Shown here: in pieces, positions 9,009-19,030 of the stretch | Layout: every line of letters begins with the position of its first letter | Position numbering within the stretch: position 1 is the first letter of the stretch | Assembly (NCBI GenBank): GCA_003427395.1 | Contig: BFEA01000041.1 | Location: 1,709,380-1,733,340, forward strand | Direction: 5' to 3' | DNA from: Chara braunii | Taxonomy: Eukaryota; Streptophyta; Charophyceae; Charales; Characeae | Length of the DNA: 23,961 bases | Notes under the pieces: model-generated | The model's database searches: none | Told to the model about the DNA's origin: nothing | What the model saw: only the letters and a program-made list of their open reading frames with translations | Position numbers and translations under genes: made by a program

Positions 9009-12000
9009 GACATAAATCAGATAAAGTAAATTTAATTGACCTACTCTATAATAAAGACAAAAATTGGACGTTCCTCAAAAGAAACGCAAACTTTGACCTC
9101 AAGTCTCTCAATGTGAACGGTATTGCTTCAGCCAAAAACTCTAAGCGCCAAGCCATAATGAAATTCCTTAAAGGAGTAGGCGGGAAACAGTGGCCAAATG
9201 TAATCTGCGTCCAAGAGACACACTTAATGAACACTGCATCTCACAATCATATTCACAAGGAATTATGGCCCCACACAGCGTACCGGGCACATGCACCTAA
9301 ACCAGGGAGTGCAGGCGTGGCGATATGGGTTCCACCGGATTCAAAAGCTGAGATACTCAACTGGGGAGCAGATCAGCAGGAAGGAAGATGGGTGTATATA
9401 TTGGCAATGTTGGAATTAGAGGTAGTCAGTATACTCAACGTACACGGATCCAATGACATAGGGGAACGCTAAGGTTTTTTTGAAACACTTCTTCCTCACC
9501 TCCCAGTAGGTATCCCAGTTATAATGGCAGGGGACTTCAACGCAGCACCGGACCGTAACCTGGATAGGTGAAATATACCTACACCGTGCCCTTCATATAT
9601 AGAAACTGATGAACAAATCATATCCAAATTGTGCAGCTCATACCACCTCTTTGACTCCTTTAGGAAACTTAACCCTACCACTAAATCATTTTCCTGCTTC
9701 ACCAGGAGACACTCAAACAGACCTACAAAGTCTAGGATATATCTTATTCTAGCCTCAGAAGATCTGCAGGGAGGTCTGCAATTTGCTGGCATCCTACCTA
9801 TAAGTCCATACCCAGGCCTGGATCATGTGATGTGTATGGCGGTCTTCTCATTTCGTAAGAAGCCGGATCAAGGCAGGGGATTCTATAAACTAAATATGTT
9901 ACATCTTAAGGATCAGGACTTCCTAAAATACTTGGATGATGTATGGGAATTCTGGAAAGAGCAGAAAGCTCGTATAGGCAACGATATCACGTGGTTCAAC
10001 AACGGCCTACTATTCCTAGGTCGTAAATGCAATGAATACTCCAAAGACTTAGCAAAGCTAAGGAATCAAAAAGAGACGGATACCCTCCAAAAAATTCAAG
10101 AATTACAAGATAAAGAAATATCGCCAGATGATCAAGAAGGTATGGAGCCAATCGCAAAGGAAATTCAAGAACTTGAGGACCAATTACTTAAATATATGGA
10201 GTACAAATGACAAGGGTTTAGAATACGGGGATTTGGGGAAGATAGTCAACCAAGGAGTCCTCATGCTCTTGTATAAAAAAAAAAAAAAAACTCAACATTC
10301 GTAACTATCGCCCCATCACACTCCTCACTGTGGTCTATAAATTAGTAGCAAAAGTAATCGCATATAGAATGCTCAATGTTATTGCAGACATTATCCATCC
10401 AGCGCAAACAGGGTTCATAACGGGGAGGAATATACAAGACAATATTCTCCTTATAAATGAACTTATCAAAGTGGCTCGCCAATCTAAACATAACGCAACA
10501 TTCATCTTCATTGATTTTGAAAAGGCTTATGATCGTGTAGATTGACCCTTCCTGGATAAATGTCTTGCAAAGATGAACTTTGGGACTAATTTTAGAAGAT
10601 AGATCACAATCCTGCATCAAAAAGCTACTACAAGTGTTATGGTTAATGGTAGTTTGGCGCTTCCAATTGATCTGCAGAGATCGGTAAGGCAGGGCGACCC
10701 ACTAACTCATTTTCTCTTCATCATCGTAATGGAAGCGCTAGCGGCCAGTCTAAAACAACACAAGGATATCAGAAAAATACGAATGACATTCATTCCAGAG
10801 GAGACAATCCCCATGTGTTCACTCTTTGCTGATGATCTCTCTCTGATGGTGGATGCATCACACGATAACATGAAGGCAATTCAAGAATTAATGGATAAAT
10901 TTTGCAGACTAGCTGACATGAAGGTCAACTGGGGGGAAAAGACCCTAGGTTGGTGGATAAACTACCAAGGAGTTAGACCACCAGAAGAACCTCGTATTAA
11001 ATGGCTTCCTCATGATAGGTCGATAAGGGTCCTGGGTATCTCATTATCAGCGGAAGGGAAGCCAACAATCAATGAGGAGGTTATTTTTCAAAGTGCCCAG
11101 ACTAAACTATAATTATGGAAGAATAAGCATACATCTATAATGGGTAGGGCCTTGGTGATTAACAATGTAGTACTAACCTCAATTTGGTATAAATCAGCAA
11201 TTTGGGCTATGGATAGCAAATGGACTAAATCCCTTCATCAACAACTCGGAGCCTTTTTGTGGAGAGGAAACCATGATTACAAGAACGTTATCAGCAGAGT
11301 GGCTTGGACCTCGATCATTCAACCAAAAGCTAAGGGAGGTTTGGGGATCATTGATCCCACACTCCAAACCAAGGCACTCTCCATCCAATGGATCAAGAGA
11401 CTTCTACTCAATCCTCAAACACCCTGGAGTGGCCTAGCCTAGGAACAACTAAGGAGACTAGCCCCACAGACAGTGGAGTCCATTAACCCAGCCACGTGGC
11501 TAGAAAATAGAGACTGGTCATTGCCGAAAGACACAAGCAAAGAGACAGATATACCTCAAATGACGAACAGGGTTGTAGTCAGGAAATACATCACTAAGGA
11601 TCCCTTCTGGCCAACTATCCTCAAAACATGGAGGAAGCTTCCCATACCGGACAAACACTTCCCGGATCGATGGGAAGAAATCATCCGCCAACCACTCTTT
11701 AACAACACATGGATAAGAGATCACCAAGGCATCACTCTTCATTGCAATGATAACCCTTGAAAGGGGTTGATTAAGAAAGGTGTAACCAGGATTAAGGATA
11801 TTTGGGAGGATTCTTCGCGAGATTGGATTCCCCCTCACATTCTCCGTGAGAAACTAAAGCATTGTCACCATGAACAAAGCAATCTAGACAGAATAGTGGA
11901 ACTGATCCCTATTGAATGGTTTAGAGTGCTTAGGAGAGGGAAAAGACTCCAGGAAAATGATTGGGTGGCAATAAAGGACAATCCTAGATGGGTAGGCAAT

Positions 12001-13160
12001 GTCATCCTCATAGCACCAGATAAGAAAGTTTTAATTGAGCTTTATGAACTAAAGGATGATAACGTGTTGAGTATTAAAAAAGACAACACCCCAACTTGGA
12101 TACCGGAGGAAAACATCTTCAGAATCAGAGTTCTTTCAAGGGATGCGCAGTCATGGCTGGCTTTTCATCCATCAACTGATATTGTAGACCTACCAATAGA
12201 TCCTGAATGCTGGACTTGGGGAACCAGAAACAAACTCAACAGAAATTTCAGCTACATACCTTATCAGTCAAATCAACTTACCAGATGATTAGACTCAGAA
12301 TAAACTTGAAAGACAAGGTAGTGGAGAGATGGATGAAACAACTGAACATCAGCAAGGAAGACTTTAGGTGCATTAAATGGCTCACAGGTTCCAGGATCAA
12401 GCCATGGAAGGTAGCTTCCCTTCAGTGGCAGATTGAGCAAAGGTGTCTCCCAACCAATGATTGGTTGATGGACAGATCATCACTGGAAAAAAGGGGTATT
12501 GCAGACCCATGGTGCAAACTTTGTCAATCGACATACCCAAGTAGAAAAATACCAGAAACAATAGAGCATTTATTCCTTGAGTGTCCGGCCTCAGTTTGGC
12601 TCTGGCGGTGGTGGGACCGAATATGGGAACAACTAGAAACCACAGTGAAACGACCATGGGAATGGAAAGCAATGTTGTTTGCTCACTGACCACCAGATTC
12701 AAAAGATAATTTCACCCACAATCTGTTTACTATAGGTAGAAGTGCGGTTCTCTGGGCTATCTGGCGAAGACGGAATACCTACGAATGGGAAGACGCTAGA
12801 CTGGATGGTCCGGAGTTCACGGACAGCATAAAGCAGCGAATCCAAACTGATATTCAGGATCAGTGGATCAAGGTAAAAGAAAAAATCCAGTTCAACTCTT
12901 CCAAATTTGAAATTAAAGAAATTTTCCAAAAATTCAGCAGTGACTGGTTGGGGGGTGGGAAGGGGGGAAAAATAGGGAGGGTGGAATGGGAGGGAGAAAA
13001 GAAGGAAGAGGAGCAGGTTCTTATCAGAAACTACAAGTTATCTTTTCACGAATGGACTCAGGTGGACCCATCGATCCCTCTTCGCCCGGCCAATGAGTTT
13101 CCAAGTTTTTTTCACTCTTCCTCAGAATGCATTGGTTCCACTGTCATGGTATGGAAATGA
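9005..13160 (+). pseudogene. LINE A ORF2: endonuclease-reverse transcriptase (broken)
   Basis: ORF2 nicks target DNA and reverse-transcribes the element RNA from the nick. An APE-like endonuclease lies at about 9100-9870 (NVNGIA, VQETHL, GDFNAAP, GLDH). Two active-site positions have changed: the Tyr of NVYG is His (9443) and the Asp of SRIDLIL is Tyr (9740). The reverse transcriptase keeps FIDFEKAYD (about 10510), SVRQGDP (10682) and FADD (10825-10836). A zinc-binding tail near 12510-12590 reads WCKLC...HLFLECP, like plant zf-RVT. No RNase H domain is seen. Damage: 449 bp missing at 10230/10231, a 16-base A run, a 7-bp deletion near 12255, and stops at 9470, 9569, 10208, 10543, 10600, 11110, 11440, 11758 and 12687, seven of them at Trp codons. 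Confidence 0.88.
10230..10231 (+). other. Deletion junction in LINE A ORF2 (449 bp lost)
   Basis: Upstream of this point, LINE A position 10208 matches LINE B 20230. Downstream, 10231 matches 20702. The offset changes by 449 bases. Lost are the linker after the endonuclease and the first RT block, which in LINE B contains KTPGIDGLPKEFW. A few shared G residues at the breakpoint suggest microhomology. Confidence 0.8.
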
Positions 13161-13367
13161 CTCAACTGTAGATGAAACGGGAGAGGAAGAATAAACAGTC
13201 CTATCATCATTCTCTCACAACTGTTGTAAGGGCTAGGCAGGTAAAGCTATATCAGGCGCCCCATTGGTGGGTGAAGAGGTCCTTTACAACAAAGTTAAAA
13301 ATTTATAGCAGGAGGCAGGACTATCAGGAACACAATGATCGAACCATATTTCACTTGTTAAATGTGA

Positions 13368-13419
13368 GGGACGCTGGACCCGTTTTCCAGCAAGTGCTGC
13401 TCCCCACAAATAGATGGAG
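13368..13419 (+). other. Conserved 3'UTR block with hairpin, LINE A
   Basis: 52 bases matching 23805-23856 in LINE B with about four differences, much higher than the surrounding 3'UTR. Inside it, GCTGGA (13373-13378) and TCCAGC (13386-13391) can pair around the 7-base loop CCCGTTT. Stem and loop are identical in both copies. Confidence 0.75.
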
Positions 13420-13433
13420 CTTCCCAGAGAATG

Positions 13434-13465
13434 CTACGGTAGTCTGCTCTTATCAACTATCCTAG
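13434..13465 (+). other. 3'-terminal stem-loop, LINE A
   Basis: CTACGGTAGT and ACTATCCTAG pair around a 12-base loop (CTGCTCTTATCA), with eight Watson-Crick pairs, one G-U and one mismatch. It lies 23 bases before the poly(A). The LINE B counterpart (23875-23906) has a nearly identical loop but different, co-varying stem bases. Plant L1-type LINEs are known to carry 3' hairpins used in RT recognition. That role here is inferred. Confidence 0.75.
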
Positions 13466-13488
13466 CATCACCTCTGGGTGTTTGTTCC

Positions 13489-13510
13489 AAAAAAAAAAAA
13501 AAAAAAAAAA
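13489..13510 (+). other. Poly(A) tail of LINE A
   Basis: 22 A residues, directly followed by the right copy of the target-site duplication. It marks the 3' end of the element and plus-strand orientation. Confidence 0.93.
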
Positions 13511-13527
13511 GTCATCTCATCTGAAGG
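13511..13527 (+). repeat. Target-site duplication of LINE A, right copy
   Basis: GTCATCTCATCTGAAGG, identical to 2883-2899. From here LINE B resumes. Confidence 0.85.
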
Positions 13528-13556
13528 TTGTATCATTAGTGTCGAGGACATCCTCA

Positions 13557-13705
13557 CATTATTCACAGTAATCGATAATGTAGCCAACCCCTGTTCAGAG
13601 GGATGGTGTATGCACTTGTCTCAAAATCAAGGATCAATGATAGTCGAAGTCTGAAGTTGATTAACCTACGGAAAAGGCAGCCGAAGTTAGTCATCTCATC
13701 TGAAG
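13557..13705 (+). repeat. Diverged second copy of a LINE B 5'UTR repeat (first copy 2786-2899)
   Basis: Both copies run from CATTACTCAC or CATTATTCAC through an AAAATCAA-GAT...TGATAG core to GTCATCTCATCTGAAG. By eye about 70 percent similar, with roughly 38 extra bases in this copy. With LINE A removed the two copies are adjacent, so they resemble tandem 5'UTR monomers. Confidence 0.65.
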
Positions 13706-14178
13706 TCTTAGGGTGGTTCTTAAGAGGCTACTTTGTGGAGAAGGCAGCAGTAATTGCACACAACGAAATAATACGGGAGACCTATTTTTATACAGGAAGG
13801 CGGAAGGGCACTGGGGGTGGAGGGAGATCAAGAACAAGGAGATATGCCAATATTTAAAGGAGAGGAACGACGACGTCACAGGGAGAAGATGTCTTCAAGG
13901 GAAGCAGTATGACTACTATTGGCACAGACAGACTCACAAATCATATGAGGTGTGAATGCCCTCTTCTCCCCAACCTACCTCTACCGCTCCCCGGTATTCC
14001 TTCCTTCACCTCCTTTTTCCCAGGGTGGGAGTCTCCCCAAGTCAGGATCAGCTGAATGACACAACTGATGATAGAAAGTTTCTCGAGTAACCATCGAAAT
14101 TCCTGAAGAACAGATCATCAAACCTATCGGTCCCTCAGAATAATAAAGCTCTAATTTATGTGTTGAGTCCCCATCTCG

Positions 14179-14352
14179 TCACTAAGTTAGTTGATTGAAT
14201 CTGATTTCCTTTCTATTCACGTTCTCGTCCCTAGATCAACAGTGGACCGCTCGCATCCGAATCTGTCACTAAGTTAGTTGAACGAATCTGATTTTCTTTC
14301 TATTCACATTCTCGTCCCTAGATCAACAGTGGACCCCTCGCCTCCTAGCTCC
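14179..14352 (+). repeat. 87-bp tandem duplication in LINE B 5'UTR
   Basis: Two units, starting at 14179 and 14266, each with TCACTAAGTTAGTTGA, GAATCTGATTT, CTTTCTATTCAC, TTCTCGTCCCTAG and ATCAACAGTGGACC. There are only a few differences, so the duplication is fairly recent. It is not present in LINE A. Confidence 0.93.
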
Positions 14353-14800
14353 CTCTACATAATAAGTAATATTCACTTAATATCCCGCTGTAACGCTCCT
14401 TTCCCCCCCCTTGCCATCCTTCCCATACTATCGTCCTCTCCAATCAGCTACTCGTTACCCTCCATTCCCCCTTACTCATCATTCCCCCTCATTCATTACC
14501 CAACAATCTCCACCTCATCACGATCTCCTCCCTCTAGAAGTCAAACGACTCTTTTGTCTTACTTACCCATTGTCCCCTTCATCACGACCCCCCCTACAAT
14601 TCAACTATAATATGTTTCCCTTATTCAACTATTTATTACTCTGTATTCCCCTCCTCAACATGACTCCCTCCTAGAATTCAACCGTAAATTACTATTGTGT
14701 ATTCCCTCTTCCCTCTGGTGTTTTAACCATCCATCAACTCTCATCACTTTTTTTTCTTTCTCCGGAACCACTTTTCTCCTATTAACTCTCCACCTACACA
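14341..14800 (+). repeat. Pyrimidine-rich leader of LINE B
   Basis: C/T-rich with repeated CTCCCTC, CATTCCCCC and TATTACTCTGTATTCCC phrases, ending about 25 bases before ORF1. Position and composition match the tract in LINE A (4173-4590). Short open frames across it are composition artefacts. Confidence 0.8.
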
Positions 14801-14825
14801 CCTCTTCTGACTACTTAATTAAAAA

Positions 14826-17800
14826 ATGCAAATGCAGTCTAAAAGGGCAAAGGGACCAGATTCGTTACTATTTTACCAAGGCGCAATGCGCCATCACCTC
14901 TTCAGGAAACTAGGGGCACTGCCATATGCCAGACCCAATACTGTGATCCCGTCATAACAGAGTTTCCCCCTGTCGGTGTCTCAGGGGGGAAATGTTTGGA
15001 GACAGAGAAATGCGGCAAGGTGGTTGTCTCATGACACAACAGTTTCAAACCTCAACCATCTCACATCCAATTCATCTCCAGCAACTCGAACCCGACAGGC
15101 TTCACAGCTAACACCCTCTCAGAGACATGATCACTCCACTCAAGCACAAAATCCAACCAATCATCCAACACAGCACATCACGATAGCGGAACAGACCAAT
15201 CAGACAATGGAAAAGGTCAAACAAGGAATTCTTCCCCCACAACACTCCCCACAGACAACAACGAAAAAAGAAAGCGATGAAGAATATTGCATCATGCACT
15301 AAGGACAAAAAATTCTAACGGAAGAGGAACGGAGATGGGAAGAGAGCCTCTCGACCCAGAGTCAATCCAGCTCCCAATCCCAGACCCCAATTCATACCTC
15401 AGCAAAGGGAAATGAATCACCAGCACCGACATGGACTCAAAGAGTGAGATTGACACTTCAAGAGAAAACTTTGAATGTACCACGACCTGCAGTGGATCCC
15501 AATGGTGATCCAGCGGAAGAGCTAAGGATCCCTCTCAGGAATCTTTCTTCTGCCAGAGCTTATTTTTTAACCCTATTTCTCCTTCCGTTAGAAAAAAAAA
15601 GTAATTGATCAAGGAGGTAGGAAAACGCTGATGAAATCCTATCCTATAGATAAACTGATGCACCGTGATGCAGTGTACACTAAGCACGCGAGCAATTAGA
15701 TATTCTTCAATGATGATGCTTACCGATCAACGAACGACAAGATTAAATGGATATGTAAGAGACTTGAAATAATGAAAGGGGGTACGGACGCGGTTTCTGA
15801 ATTCTTCTTGATTCAACCAGTGTCACCTATGGTCTACACAGTTCTGTGTCTGTTTGAAAATGACAAGAAGACTACGGATGGGTGGAAGAAACTTACATGG
15901 GGGGATTCCTAAGTCAGGATCTACCCTTGGCTGTCGAAAAAGATCAAACCAGAAGAAAGGAGGGAACAACTCATGAGAGACCACTACTGGGTGGAACTTA
16001 GGCACATTCCGATAGAAGTGCAAGCAGCGTTCGTTCATGATTTTGGGCAGCAATACAAGGTGGTAGATTTCATTGACCCCCTCCCTTCTCATGTGGCAAA
16101 GAGGGATGATTACCTCATGTTGGCCCTTGACCTGCAGAAGGACCAACCATTTTCGATGGATGATATCATACCTTATAAACTGGGAGGAAGGATCTACCAA
16201 ATACACACAACACACAAATTCATACCCTGGTGTTTCAAATGCAAAGCATATGATCACCAGAACTATGAGTTTGCATGTCCTCTACACCCCCAACATGCTG
16301 CACCTTCGGAACAGAAACTCAAGAGAGATTCACAGCGCCTGCATCATTGGATCCCGACAGTTCCGGGATATGAGGGTTGGGCCTACAGCAATGAAGTGAG
16401 CCCCAAGGGAACGCCGATAGGATGGTATTGGGAAGGGAGAGGGGATCAACGTAGGACCCAACGGCCGCCGCAGGATTGGATCCCCCCACAACACAACCAG
16501 CAATACACACAGCAGTCTCACCACCACAGCAAACAGAAAGATCACGTCAGTAAATCACAAACTCAAAACGTTCAGGACAGCTCAGACAAGACAGCAGGTT
16601 TGGAAGGTCTAGCACAGCAGACAAGTGACTCAGGGTCAAACCAGATGAGTCACCGGTCGGAAATCTGTGAGTCAACCATTATTAGGCAAAAATCAGGACA
16701 GACAGAAGTAGCCTCCAGGTCCCAAAAATCACCTTACAAGGGACATGGCCCCTCCCCCGACGCATACTTACCCAAGAAGCACCAGCAACCCAATCTGGAA
16801 TGGAAAGAAGTAAAGAAAAAGAACAAAAATAAATCAGCAGAATCATCGAATCTGGGGGACCAGGCCAAACAACTGGAAAAAGAGTTTCAACAGGGCACCC
16901 AGGATTCGCCCTCTCAACTACTAGCCCAGGCCATTCAACAGGATCAGCAGACAATTCGGCAGAATAACTCCTTGCACACTGACAAGTCTCTGACACAGAC
17001 TGATTCCATGGAATTGGATACCCTCAAAGATGTGTTTGCAGAAGATCTGATGGAGGTGGAAGCAGCACCGGTAACTGCCTCCCCCTTCGAGGTGATGGGA
17101 ATGAAAACCGACTCTTTGGACACGTTGGAAGATTTGCAGATCAATTTACAAAGAATGTTGATGTGGATAGTAGCAAACCTCAAATTTAAGTACAACGCTA
17201 AACCAGAATTGGATTGGAGTGGAATTGAGGAGAACCTCTCTCAAATGTTGTGTAGTAGTGATAGCCTCAAGACTGCGCTCCAATACGGTCTCACCCCGGG
17301 GGAGGATTGAAATAACATGTGCAATATCTTGTTGCACATTGTTAACCAAAGGATGTTGACACAACTCAACTCGACTGTAGTTCAAAGCCCTGTAGATTCT
17401 TCGGTCCAACAAGATAATATGCAGACACCTCACTTGCTGAGAACTAATGGAATTAGAAGGATCAAAGAACTGGCCAGAAGAAAAAGAGCCTCAAACGATA
17501 AACAACAGTTGTATAAAATCGAGAAAGGCGAGAGAAGGAAGACTTCCAACAAATTTGGTAATCATGCAAAGACACTGCGAAGACTTCCCCTTACAACCAA
17601 ATATGGGAAACAGGATAGCAGGACCAAACAACCAAAAAGGCTAAAGATGATGGCCTACAAAGGAAGCCAGGGCACACCGCTTGCTCAACTTCAGCACAGC
17701 AAGGAAGAATCTAGTCATTCTAGTGACGTCCCAGTGCTCGCTACAGACTCATCGGTCCCTATGACCACTGTGGGCCTAAATCACGAAATTACCATTATTC

Positions 17801-19026
17801 AATCTGAACAACTGGGTAGCATCACCGCTGTGCACTCACAAGCAGTCATGATTATTGACACCACTCCCCAAGGGGAGTACAATAACATCATGACTATTGT
17901 CCCTTACCAACGGCAAGGAAGAAAGTTTTCAACACCCTCACATCAAGAGGTAGACGACCCGCTGGTGCAGGACCAGGCACCAGTCATTCCTTTGAACCAG
18001 GGATAGAAAAAATAGGGAGCAGACAGCCAACTGGTACAGGTTCAGGTCCCACTCACCATGTGCGCAACACCTTCACAGCAAGTTGACAGTCAACTACCAC
18101 AGGCTCAGATCCCACTTACCACGTTGGTTCATGAACAGAGCTCGCCCAAATGGGAGAGTGGAAACGAGGAAGGAAAAGGAAAAGGTAAAGAAAAAAAGGC
18201 GAGGATGGTAGAAGTTATCTCCCTGATTACAGGGGAGATGAAATTTCTTCAAGTAAATGAAAATTCAGAAAAGGAAACGAGACCAAAAATAAAATCCTCT
18301 CTGATTCAGTGGGAGACAGGCATTCCACACAGAGGATTGGACGAGCAAGACATAGGGACACAACAAAGCACGGCAGAAACACAGAGTCAAAAAGAGAAGA
18401 TAAACCTCACTGATGATACCCCTCAGTCACCAAGGAAGGAACAACCTGACACCAATCCTCCTCCCTACCCACTGTCTGCCCCACATGACCCTATGAGCAA
18501 GAGACAGAAGTTGAGAGCGAGACTGCAAGAGGGTGCAACGTCGTCTCACCTTTCTAAACCCGGGACTATCATACTTCCAATTAGATATAAGGAAGGTCGG
18601 TGGGAAGCTGGTCTTTCGGAAGCAAAAGACTCCCAGTACGGGGAAATTACTATACAAGGTATAGATCCTTCTCTCATCTCCCTCCAGGACACCACAAGAA
18701 AAGAAATTGGAACAACAAACATCAATCAACATCTCTCTAAATTTATTGCAGACCATTTCCTTTCAGGGGGGGAGACAACATTATTACTCATCTCAGAGCC
18801 CGAAAGGATTGCAGAAAGCGACGTCTATCTGAGATACAAGGTTTCGGATGCAGGCCGCCTGAGATGGATGGGGGAGAACTCTCTCAAGGATCTACAAATT
18901 CTCAAGATTAAGGCTAGCCAATTCTGGTCGGACGAGGATGTACTTTCTCTTCTACTCAGACTTCTGGAGAATGCATCCCTTCGAAGTGGGGGAATCCTAG
19001 ACACACCACCTTAGAAGAACCTGTAA
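14826..19026 (+). pseudogene. LINE B ORF1: DUF4283-like, zinc-knuckle RNA-binding protein (broken)
   Basis: ATG 14826 is chosen because the frame gives the head conserved with LINE A (SLLFYQGAM, YARPN, RQRNAARWLSH). From there to TAA 19026 is 4,201 bases, or 1,400 codons once a one-base insertion in the A run at 15592-15600 is discounted. Order: head, LRNLSSARAYFLTLFLLP segment, DUF4283-like module (15970-16230), zinc knuckle with spacing CX2CX4HX6C (Cys 16231, Cys 16240, His 16255, Cys 16276), Gln-rich stretch, conserved segment near 17000-17290, basic part (17440-17650), repeat region (17956-18147) and an acidic C-terminal part ending DLQILKIKASQFWSDEDV and onward. Stops: 14955, 15300, 15697, 15910, 17308, 18004, 18013 and 19012. 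Those at 17308 and 19012 are Trp codons in LINE A. Confidence 0.78.
17956..18147 (+). repeat. Short in-frame repeats in LINE B ORF1, about 21-22 codons each
   Basis: Three diverged units start at about 17956, 18022 and 18085, the last two exactly 63 bases apart. Each has an acidic start, then LVQ or LPQ, then a V/I-P-L motif (DSQLVQVQVPLT and DSQLPQAQIPLT in the last two). It is located in the same ORF1 segment as the 51-codon repeat of LINE A. Confidence 0.7.
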
Positions 19027-19030
19027 ATGG
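19024..19030 (+). other. ORF1 stop / ORF2 start junction, LINE B
   Basis: TAAATGG: the original ORF1 stop TAA directly precedes the ORF2 ATG in the same frame. The TAG at 19012 further upstream aligns with a Trp codon of LINE A and is a later mutation. The pattern is shared with LINE A (TAAAATGG). Confidence 0.7.

Larger units (their letters stand above)
13161..13488 (+). other. LINE A 3'UTR
   Basis: Non-coding, 328 bases. Most of it aligns poorly with LINE B, except for three islands: CGCCC...GGGTG (13257-13273), a 52-base block (13368-13419) and the terminal hairpin (13434-13465). The conserved islands suggest RNA structures under selection while the element was active. Confidence 0.75.
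2900..13510 (+). mobile_element. LINE A: L1-like non-LTR retrotransposon inserted in the 5'UTR of LINE B
   Basis: About 10.6 kb, flanked by a 17-bp perfect target-site duplication and ending in a 22-base poly(A). Order: 5'UTR (2900-4751), ORF1 (4752-9003), ORF2 (9005-13160), 3'UTR (13161-13488). It belongs to the same family as LINE B, matching it throughout but at the level of distinct subfamilies rather than recent duplicates. It is inactive: several frameshifts and stops, a 449-bp deletion in ORF2 and substitutions in the endonuclease active site. It must be younger than LINE B because it interrupts it. Confidence 0.88.
13528..14825 (+). other. LINE B 5'UTR, downstream part
   Basis: Continues the 5'UTR interrupted at 2899. 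It starts with TTGTATCATT, which matches the LINE A 5'UTR repeat. It contains a diverged repeat of 2786-2899 (13557-13705), an 87-bp tandem duplication (14179-14352) and a pyrimidine-rich leader, and ends at the ORF1 ATG. No credible coding frame. Confidence 0.7.
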
